From Acorus gramineus (Eukaryota > Streptophyta > Magnoliopsida > Acorales > Acoraceae), in contig JAUJYN010000027.1 of NCBI GenBank assembly GCA_030737835.1, positions 62,001-126,000 of the forward strand: DNA of 64,000 bases, in the 5' to 3' direction. This document shows, piece by piece, positions 54,940 to 64,000 of this stretch (positions are counted from its first letter, which is position 1; every line of letters starts with the position of its first letter). Under the pieces are notes generated by a model. The model ran no database searches. It worked only from the letters and a program-made list of their open reading frames with translations, and was not told where the DNA came from. The position numbers were made by a program, and so were the translations under genes.

Positions 54940-56019
54940 GCTGGCGCTCATGATAACACTTACACACTAGGTAAGCCGCTCAACCGCACTTAATCCACAA
55001 GACACGCAATAAGGGGTCGTCGAACCTCGACAATGCCTATGCGACGTCATCTATCTGATAGGGCGGTTGAGTTCCATCACGAACGCTAGCATCGCGTCTC
55101 CTTATTCACAACCAATGTGGGGCAAAACGCAACAGTATCCACAACTGTGCTTCACATGCCGCCAGAGATAGGTCGCTCATCTATAACCATTGGAACTTCG
55201 GCATCCTGCACTCCATGGGCAGATTCATCACGGGGAGTCCACGCTCTCGACATCATTTAGCAGCACTCTCCCGGTGTGGCCTCTACCTGGTAGCCTCCCA
55301 AGCCCGCTATCTCTGCCATATGGGCGCACCAACAAGCATAGCATCTGGGAGCACCTCACAGGGCTCTGGCCTCAACCGGGCAGCTACAACGCACAATGAT
55401 ATATCGAAGCGACTCCAGATGCCACTATGGAACCCTGTCCACTAGCGATCGCCCACTGAGCTGCAATAGGATGCACCCAATCCCGATCGTACGCATCACC
55501 ACTCGCTACAGCACCTTCCAAGTGAGAGGGAAAAATCCACCATTAATTTGATGCTTCTAAGGTAGTCCTTGACTGGGAAAAGAAACCTTGGCAGGGCACC
55601 ATGAGGTCCCGATATAGGATACCCCGACAACCAAACAAGGAACACGGAGTACCCTAGCTCGGGTCTCAACGCTGACCCAGCAAGGCCCCTCATCCAGAGT
55701 AGGAAGTCTAGAAGAAGACATCATCCCTTAATGAGCAATACGCCACATCCTCAACACTTTACACAGGCGCCGCACGCGAACTCCATGGTTACTAGCGATA
55801 CCGATACACGGGGAAGAAGCTCCATTATCGAGACGCAATCCATACCTTAGAAATTGCAACCAATTTCATCATTATCACACTACTGGGCAGGAAATCTCCT
55901 ACCCCAGCCTTAATCCCACACAAGAGATCTAACAACTGACCCTAACCAGTCGACCCAGTCGACAACTTAAGGGTGGGTCCAGGGGGGTCACGTCCACGTC
56001 AACGGATGCGAGGAGGCAT
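54940..56019 (-). pseudogene. E4 gag start and LTR-derived filler
   Basis: The reverse ATG (56017-56019) opens the MPPR-type Gag start about 98 bp from the primer site, then degenerates. 55225-55310 resembles an LTR module (CCACGCTCTCGACATCATT and CTCTACCTGGTAGCCTCCCA; compare 18850-18930 in the E0 LTR). The interior is collinear with 45569-46640 in E3. Confidence 0.7.
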
Positions 56020-56116
56020 GTCAGCAACCTAAGATAACTTCTAACACAAGAGTACTCAGATGACAATCCTACGACTCATCATCTATACGACTAGACTTAG
56101 GCTCTGACAGGACCAG

Positions 56117-56128
56117 GCTCTGATACCA
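56117..56128 (-). other. E4 primer binding site (reverse)
   Basis: GCTCTGATACCA, reverse complement of the initiator Met tRNA site, 7 bases from the 5' LTR at 56136. Confidence 0.93.
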
Positions 56129-56135
56129 CCTTTAT

Positions 56136-59100
56136 TGTCACGCCCCAGGCGTCCCCGAGACGTGGCAATAATAAATAAATAATATCAGCTATCAATACCT
56201 GAGGTCAATAAGGACACCAACAACAATACACAAGGCGGCAAAGCAAGATAAAGATAACTGACTGAAAAGTGGAAGCATAATATATACAATGTCTGTAAAT
56301 CAAAAACATTATTACAGACCCGAATACACAATCAATGTCCTGTGGAAGCCAAGCCTAGACCAAAGAAAATACAACCTGTGCCACATGCACGATTTACAAA
56401 GCATAAAAGACTCTAGGAATGCTGACAGCCTCGCACTCGCCACCCGTCGGCAGAACGCTCCAACGCCCATAAGACCACGCCACAGGAAAGCTCCAGCTCC
56501 ACGCCCAACACTGCCCCTGAAAAGAAACAGTATGCGAGGGGTGAGCTACAAGCTCAGTGAGTGGCTGGAAACCAATCACCATCTACAGGTCAATACATAA
56601 ATCAATTCCCTTTTTCAAGGAAAAACATGGGTAGAAACCCAAGGATCACTGGGTCACGCGACGGCGCGACCAACCTCACCCCCACCCTCACTCCCGAAAG
56701 GAGTCTCTTGGGACTTATGGGGAGAGACCATACCGTCGGTCGAAGAGACCCGGATTTACTGGTCAAGAGCCCATGCCGTCGGTCGAAGAGACCCGGACTT
56801 ACTGGTCAAGAGACCATGCCGTCGGTCGAAGAGACCCGGACTTACTGGTCTACTCAACACTACTGGATCATCTACATCTAGATAATTGCCCATCGATGTC
56901 CTTCAACATCCATCACAAGACCGGACCCAACATCTATGGGAACGGTCGAACAACGAATGGGTCACGATGGACGCGTCTTCGCCTCATCCACACCCTCACT
57001 CCTGGAAGGAGACATCTTGGGACTTTGGGAGAGACTTAGACTGCTCTACACCCCTGGTCCACCGGTAGCCTCTCCCTGGCCTGTAAAGTCGGGGAGTTCC
57101 TACATCGGATCCAACGAAGGGGAGAGCGATTCCACGCTCGCGACATCATTCGTTAACCCTCTTCCGGGTAGCCTCTACCTGGCCACACACTCAGTGAATG
57201 GCACCAAACTATGCATCACAAATCATATGAACCTCAAATCAATCATAGCCTCTAAGTGGCAATGACTACACAATCCAATGGGTCGCTATATCGCCGACCC
57301 ACCACACCCTCACCCTCACCCTCACAGGGTAACATGGGCTTTTGGGACTGACTAGGCTGTTAATCACCCTTGGTCCACCGATAGTCTCTCCTCCACTCCG
57401 TAGGCCGCCTGGTCTACTCCCACAATTCAGCACAGTCCGAACCCAAATCAGGAGGTGCCTACTGATGGGAGCCCTCTGTCAGGAAGGCCTGTCTAACGCT
57501 GGGGCAGTCTCTATACGGATCCAACAAAGGGAAGAGAAACAGCTGACCCACACGCATGCGATCCTCTTGGATCCGTCGACGACGCTTCCTAACATTTCTA
57601 TTGACATGAATTCTCAAGAATTCCTCCAGGGCGCATAACTAAGATGCAGGGAAGCATATATTATAACCACGAGGTTATAATATTCTCTAAGGCATGCTAA
57701 TAACCATATGCTCGCATTTGATTTAAAGAAATTAAACTAAATGGGAACATGCATAGGTCGGGGCTTTCGAATCAAGGGGCAAGGTGCCTAAACATGCATG
57801 GGCCGCTATACATGATATAAGGGTGCATATCCCTAGCATGCAAGGTCTAGGGTGGCATGGATACTACATAATAATCATGCATGCATAGATCAAGGCTCTT
57901 AAGTACAGGACATGGTGTCCAGGCATGTACAGGCCTCTATACATGATGTATGGGTGCATATCCCTAGCATACAAGTCTAGGGTGGCATGCATAGCATCAT
58001 ATTGATCATATAAGGGTGCATGCATAGCTTCTACATATAATAGCTAGGGGACCCCATCGATGCGTGACGCGCGTCTACGCGAGTCGAGCGCATCCCTAGA
58101 GAGGGGGGGACTGAATCAAAGCACTCACCATTCTATCCGGGACCTCGTGCATCCCATCCGACGAGATCTGCAAGGTAGGGCATCGAACTGGTGAGAAACA
58201 ACACAATTTATACACAGAAATAATTAGAAATACCCCATACTCGGACAAGCATGCATACGGGCTCGCACGCATGCGAGCATGCACGTACGCACGTGAGTCC
58301 GAGTGCCCCGACAGCTACCCGAACCCTTGGGCAGCCACACGCATGGCCCCCCGCATGCGCACGCACGAATGCGCACGCACGCACGCACCCCAGCACCCTC
58401 GACGCACTGCCGCGCGCCCAGACGCGCTGCCGCACGCGCGCGCACGCTAGCGAGCGCCCGCGCGGACCGCGCGTCCAGCCCAGCGCGCCCCCGCGCGCAC
58501 TGCGCCCTCCGCGCAGCACCCCGCGCACGCCCCAGCACGCGCACGCACGCACGCGCTCGCACTGGTCCCCAGCCCCGCGCCCAGGCGCATGCCCAGGCAC
58601 CCTGCCCCGCGCCCAGGCGCAGTGCCCAGGCGCCTACCCGCGCGCGGGCACGCCCGCGCGCACTCGTGTGCACCGCGCGCACTCCGCGCACACCCCCGCT
58701 CGCACCCCCGCTCGCGCCTGCACCCGCGCTCTCCCGCGCGCACTCCCGCGCACCCGCCCGCAACCAGACCGCGCCCAGCGAGCACCCAAGCCATCCTAAC
58801 CCCTTTTTCACCCTTCCCAACCCCTCACACACACCCTAACCCAACTACCAAACATGCATGACCTCCCAACCAACCCCTTAAGCCAAGAAAACCATGGAAG
58901 AAGGGGAGGAGCTCACCTTGGAAGGGGAAGGAAAGGGGGAGGTTCGGGGGCCCTTCGCGCACCGAAACGCCGCCACCGGGACCACCACCACCACCTCTCC
59001 TCGGCCTCCTCAGCCCTCCATGGCAGCAAAACAGGGGGGGGGGACATGCAAAGGGAGCTTGAGAGTGAGGGGAACAAACACAATAACACCACAACACCAA

Positions 59101-59723
59101 GATCCACCACCACCACTTCCTCCACCACCCTCTCCTTCTCTTTCGCAAAAACACAAACACATGGGGGGGCAAATGAAAGAGAGAAGGAGAGACCAGATGC
59201 TGGTCGACGTGGGATTTGTGAGGGGAGAGAGAGAGAGAGATATTTATCAAAATATCTTAAGGGGGAATTACTAAGTCACCCTTCGACTAGAAATTCTGCG
59301 CAAGCTTCACTGGAACAGCCATAACTTCCCCGATACAGCTTCGAATTGCTTGATTCCAAGACCAATGGAAAGCTAAGAAGATTATCTACCACTTTTATGT
59401 TTATGCCATGATCAAATAATCTCTCTAGCTATTCCGCAATTAGAGCTAAACATCGAGCAGGGATGCTGCCAGAATTTCCATCCCCGGGGTATACTTGGAA
59501 AAATACCCATAACTTTTACTACAGAAAACCAGTTGATCTAATTCCACTTCTGTGCGAAAGCTAACTCAAAACTGGACATCTCATAATAAAATCATAATTA
59601 AACCTCATCATCTTGGATTTTAACAAAATCAGATCCAAATACCAAATCAGGAATACATAACTTAGAAAAAAAATTATGTACCCAAATTTCCAAACAGAGC
59701 GCTCCAAATGACACGGCACAACA
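56136..59723 (-). repeat. E4 5' LTR
   Basis: Direct repeat of 49770-53404. The CpG-rich tract (about 58250-58780) differs from the 3' LTR copy by many indels, while flanks such as 56888-57494 and 59290-59700 are nearly unchanged. Putative exon 3 lies near 58129-58167. Confidence 0.94.
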
Positions 59724-59728
59724 GTTGT

Positions 59729-60549
59729 TGGGTCCGGTTGCGTATCGATGTTCAAAGACATCGTTGGGCAGTTATCTCGATGTAGATGATCCAGTAGTGT
59801 TGTGTAGACCAGTAATTCCGGGTCTCTTCGACCAACGGTATGGTCTCTCCCCAAGAGTCCCAAGAGTCTCCCTCCGGGAGTGAGGGTGAGGGTGAGGTTG
59901 GTGATTCAGTAGTGTTGTGGACCAGTAATTCCGCGTCTCTTCGACCAACGGTATGGTCTCTCCCCAAAAGTCCCAAGAGTCTTCCTCCGGGAGTGAGGGT
60001 GAGGGTGAGGTTGGTCGCGCCGTCGCGTGACCTTGTTATCCATTGGGTTTCTACCCATGTTTTTCCTTGAAAGGAAATTGTTTTAGTATTGAACTGTTGT
60101 ATGGTGATTGGTTTCCAGCCACTCACTGAGCTTGTAGCTCACCCCTCGCATACTGTTTCTTTTTAGGGGCAGTGTTGGGCGTGGAGCTGGAGCTTCCCTG
60201 TGGCGTGGTCTTATGGGCGTGGAGTGTTCTTCCGGTGGGTGGCGAGTGCGAGGCTGTCAGCAGTCCTAGAGTCATTTTATGTATTGTAAATAGTGCATGT
60301 GGCACAGGTTGTATTTTATTTGGACTAGACTTGGCTCTCACAGGACAGTGATTGTGTATTCGAGTCTGTAATAATGTTTTTGGTTTACAGACGTTGTTGA
60401 TATCTTATGCTTCCGCTTTTCAGTCAGTTATCATTATCTTTGCTTTGCCACCTTGTGTGTTGTTGTTGGAGTCTTTGTTGACCTCAGGTATTGATAGCTG
60501 ATATTTCATTATTGCCACGTCTCAGGGACGGCCGCCCTGGGGCGTGATA
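59729..60549 (+). repeat. E3 3' LTR, segment 2
   Basis: Continues after E4 from TGGGTCCGGTTGCG to GGGGCGTGATA (final CA mutated to TA). It contains CACTCACTGAGCTTGTAGCT at about 60120 and two GAGTGAGGGTGAGGGTGAGG units (about 59877 and 59992). Confidence 0.93.
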
Positions 60550-60554
60550 AAATC

Positions 60555-63500
60555 ATCATACCCTTATATATATATATGGTAAGCAGAGTCGGATAATTCA
60601 TCCTTCCGGGGGTCGGTAGCTCTTTGCTTTGGGTATGTAAACTTTGATGAAGATGATGGATAAAGACAAATATCAATCTCTCTATCTGGGGCACGTCGTA
60701 ACCCTCACTATACCTGCTGGCTCGTTACGTAATCTTTAACGTCTTCGTTCGCCTTTTATAGCGCGATACGTGTCTTGTTGGTATAATGAATTGTCTCTAT
60801 TTCCCTCTAACTGAGTTATTTATTTGTAACTATAGGTTTTTTGTTGGTTCTTTATTTCGCTTTCTTTCCTTAACCCCTTTTTCTTTCATTCAATATTGTC
60901 TGTTCTATATTGTAAAGCGGTTTATTACTTCGACTCCCCAGTAAGGATTTTGTATGCGATCTTGGTCTTTATTCCGATTCATCTTTTCCTGTCAATCCAA
61001 TCGTGTATATGATATGGAGTTTCTTAGTCACATTGCTGAGAGGGTTAGGGGTCCTGTTCCAACCTTACCGTATAGAGTCCAAGGGCTACCATGCCTATCG
61101 GTTTGGGTCCAACGATCCATGTTTTTCCATTATGATTTGCAACAGAAAGAGTCACAACCAGGGAAAACCAAGTAGGATTAATCTCGGAGATAATAATAAA
61201 TATATTCGGGAATTAAGCGATATTTTTATTTAGAGAAAGAGTCGTCTGGGCATGAGTCAATTTCTTCCCAACGAAAACAACTCCTTTGTGTAAGTTGTGT
61301 AGTCCCCGATAGAAAACAAGCTAATTAGACCAACGGAAGCCAACACATTAATTACCCATCAGTCAGGTATGGTTTTGTTTGTTGAAATAAGAAGGGCCGA
61401 GCCCATCCATATCAGTAATTTTTCTCTAGTGTTAGCCTCTTGGTCAGTCAGCCTCTGTTATAGTAGCAGTTTTACAATATCAAATATTTGCATGCGTCCA
61501 ACATATATTTTACTTAAAAGAATCAATGGATGATAAATTATTCTTCCTTTATACTCATCGTCTATCTGTTCATGTCAAGGTAGATACGCGCGTAACGTGT
61601 AAAGTGTAAAGACTCTTTTTAACTTTCTTACTTACAACTAAACAAAGAAGTTGAGTCCTCGTACACGCATATAGAAGCAGCTACTGCAAAGTGATGGAAG
61701 TTTACAAGACAAGAGGTTATCGGCTGTGAAGTGACTATGGCTATGTAACACTTATAAAGAATAAGAAGGCATTCGTTATTTGCTATATCCAAAGTTTAGT
61801 TTACTTTATTCCGAGTAAAAGCTATGCGTTCCACAAGCCAACCTCGCTGTCGGTTGCCTTATTGCGTTCCAAAGACTTTGATTTATGTCCCTTTAAAAAA
61901 CGAGGATGGTCTTTCTTTCGAATTCATAACTTTCCTCACTAACACCTTGCCCATCTGCTAACGATGAAGACCACTTCCTACGAGCGATGCGACACCTTTA
62001 TGTTCCAACAACGGATCCAGTGACTTTTCTATCTCTTGTTCCACTGCCTTCGGTTACCCACCTCACTATGATCTATATATAACATTTTTAGTTTTATGTA
62101 TTAGAGCAACAGGAATTGAACAAACCTTACTGGAGGGGTCAGAGAAAAGGCGATGTTAATCGGCATACTGACCTTACTGTTGGATCTTCTACATTTTCTT
62201 TAGCACGATTTATAAATTGAATACAAACTTTAGTAACATACCAATAAATAAGCATAACCTTTTGTAGCAGCATTATCTTTCTTTCAATCCACGACCTTGC
62301 ATTGATGTTGATGTCATCTCTGGCGCCTCCAGCGTCACCATATCATCGTCTTGTTACTTCTTTATACTATTCATTCCATGTTAGAAGATCGGTCTTTTTC
62401 TTTCCCCTTTAAAGCTGTATTCAATTCCTCAACTGACCAAATCAGAAAATCAATCACTCTAGACATGCATGGGTATAAAAGGTGCGTAGCATCAAAAGAT
62501 AGATGAGAGACGAGTCTATTACAAAACTAAAAGTATTGTTCTACTTTCAACTGCGCGGATGAGAGTTACTGTAGAGGTGTCGAAGCTTCCAACACAAGGT
62601 ATAAATAATGGGATGCAAGAGCTCTTGTGAATTAGTGTTTTTATGATGAGTATTAAACGTCTTATGCTCTTTATTGTTTAAATCTTCTTCTTCCTGATCA
62701 AAGTTATAAGAATAAAGATAGGTCGAGTGAAGCTAATGCTTATAGAGATATCCTTGCTGAAAGGCAAGTGAGTTCTGTTACCAAGAATAGAACGAACGGG
62801 ATCTATGCTCTTCTTTCGACTTTTATTACTTAACTATACCATAGCTCTCGTCTTGTGTTGGTAGGTATTTTATTTCTTCTTCTTTTATTTTTTTACATAT
62901 GACTTTCCTTCTCTTATTGTTTATAGAATAAGTTGTATCACTATGCTCGCTACTACCTTTGGTCGATCGAGGGTGGTTATGGGTCGATATCGCTCCTTCG
63001 TTACTTCTTCTTAATGTCGTAAGAGTGAAACTCCAGACCGTCGCTTAGCCACACTTAGACCTCCCATGACGGTTATGAAATTCAAAACACAAATCCAGCT
63101 TACACTATGGAATTCCCTAGAAAAAGTAGCACGCGAGACATCGGTTGGTTCTTGAATAAGCCCGCGCGCAGTACTAGACTGAAAAACAGGGTATTCAATT
63201 TCTTGCTCTTTACCAACAGGCATTGAAGTTGGTGGTTGAATCTCATCTGCAGTGATGAATGGGGAACTTCTCATTTTATATCCTTGTTGATGACCAGGTG
63301 TGTAGTCATTGCCTCGGGTTAGGCTCGTTCCCATTTATATTGTATTTTTTCCGTACACCTTGTTCAGAGTTATAGTGATATGTTTTCCGAGAGCTCGATC
63401 AGCTGTTGTCATAATAAGAATAAGGCGCTGAATGTAAGTTACAGGTCTTTTTAGAACTTTAAAGATGATCCAAAGAGTCGAGTGTAGCGTGAGCGAAACG

Positions 63501-64000
63501 AGATGTGTCCTTATTAAATAAAGCCTTCTCCCGCACGCCTTCATTTATACACATCGATCCAAGTCAGACTAAACCTTTGTATTTATTATTCTTTTTGGAT
63601 CGTCTTCTGCCCAATGCGGTACCCCTTACCCTGACGACTATTCCATTGGGTTTACCTTGTTCACAGGTTGACCCTAACTAAAAGTCGATCTTGTGCCTCA
63701 CTCCGGTGATCTCTTTCTTACCGAGGCACGCTAACTCCCATCGTGTCCCAGATCACATTATTCCGTGAATCGACAAAGCAAAAGTGGTTTAGTTTGACGA
63801 AGCGTCACAGCACAGTTCACTCGCGTTGATCGAAAGTTCGTCACTTTGTCCCACGCTTCAACTATTTTTGGTGGGAATCTTTGACAAAAGAAAAGAGGTC
63901 TCTGTCTGATGTACTTCGAGTCGCACGGCGTTTTAACCGAAAATACTTCTTGCGCAAGTGTTTTTCTGAAAATAGAATCAATACTTTATGGATTTCCATT
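60555..64000. other. host DNA right of E3, no recognised gene
   Basis: About 3.4 kb after the AAATC duplication (60550-60554). There are no LTR, primer-site or retroelement motifs. Open frames are short (at most 107 codons, 63011-63334 minus; 76 codons, 61003-61233 plus) and match no family I know. CpG is frequent: I count 24 in 63541-64000, about what base composition predicts, whereas methylated plant intergenic DNA is usually depleted. It may derive from organelle DNA or be an unmethylated or young nuclear segment. Confidence 0.6.

Larger units (their letters stand above)
49770..59723 (-). mobile_element. E4: complete non-autonomous family-B element
   Basis: 9954 bp, flanked by GTTGT (49765-49769 and 59724-59728). 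3' LTR 49770-53404 (3635 bp), interior 53405-56135 (2731 bp), 5' LTR 56136-59723 (3588 bp). The interior matches E3's in reverse, with the same deletions. The two LTRs are nearly identical over long stretches (for example 50520-51130 and 56888-57494), so this is one of the younger insertions. They differ mainly in the CpG-rich tracts. LTRs make up about 73% of the element. Confidence 0.95.
23598..60549 (+). mobile_element. E3: family-B non-autonomous element, host of five nested insertions
   Basis: 5' LTR 23598-45454 (net about 3.71 kb), interior 45455-48197, 3' LTR 48198-60549 (net about 2.39 kb). It is flanked by AAATC. Both outermost LTR dinucleotides have decayed by transition (TA for TG at 23598; TGATA for TGACA at 60549). 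The 5' LTR contains S1, E2, S2 and S3; the 3' LTR contains E4. Once these are removed the pieces join into a family-B LTR that matches S1 in order. Confidence 0.93.

Noticed and set aside
61003..61233. 76-codon frame in right host DNA
   Set aside because: No recognised domain, no neighbouring exon-like frame, and an overlapping frame of similar length exists.
63011..63334. 107-codon minus-strand frame near the right edge
   Set aside because: Longest host frame, but I recognise no motif and see no promoter or splice support; noted only as unexplained.

Overview
The window is nuclear DNA of a seed plant, most likely an angiosperm with a repeat-rich genome. It is almost entirely a nested stack of Ty3/gypsy LTR retrotransposons of the chromovirus (Tekay/Del-like) type. 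The evidence is initiator-Met-tRNA primer sites beside LTR ends, polypurine tracts, gag with a CCHC knuckle, pol in the order PR-RT-RNaseH-IN, a chromodomain-like tail after the integrase, and 5-bp target duplications. I found no intact host gene, rRNA, tRNA or CRISPR.

Layout. Host DNA shows only at 21408-23597 and 60555-64000; the AAATC duplication around element E3 shows these two pieces were once contiguous. E0 (minus strand) leaves one LTR, 17956-21407, and continues off the left edge. E1 (plus, starts before the window, ends at 17955) sits inside the E0 LTR and carries a decayed gag-pol. Element D (minus, 7431-15695, very AT-rich, non-autonomous) sits in the E1 3' LTR. E3 (plus, 23598-60549) is a family-B element with a degenerate 2.7-kb interior. 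Its 5' LTR was split by solo LTR S1 (24252-27950), by E2 (29191-39207, closely related to E1), by solo LTR S2 (40332-42284, minus) and by solo LTR S3 (42379-44828, another family). Its 3' LTR was split by E4 (49770-59723, minus), a complete non-autonomous relative of E3.

How the parts relate. E1 and E2 (family A) once encoded full gag-pol; both now carry stops, frameshifts and active-site losses. E3 and E4 (family B) keep the primer site and polypurine tract and LTRs longer than their interiors. They share the same internal rearrangement, so they probably form a lineage mobilised in trans. D lacks gag entirely and keeps only a protease/early-RT relic.

The most unusual signals lie in the LTRs. 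Families A and B share an ordered set of splice-site-like motifs that would make a four-exon leader with a 36-39 bp exon 3. The second putative intron usually holds a 170-560 bp CpG-rich alternating tract that changes much faster than its flanks. Several LTRs also carry dense TTGAC (W-box core) clusters, and three insertions from two families fall within about 200 bp of the same LTR segment. Family names A, B, S, D and E0-E4 are my own labels.
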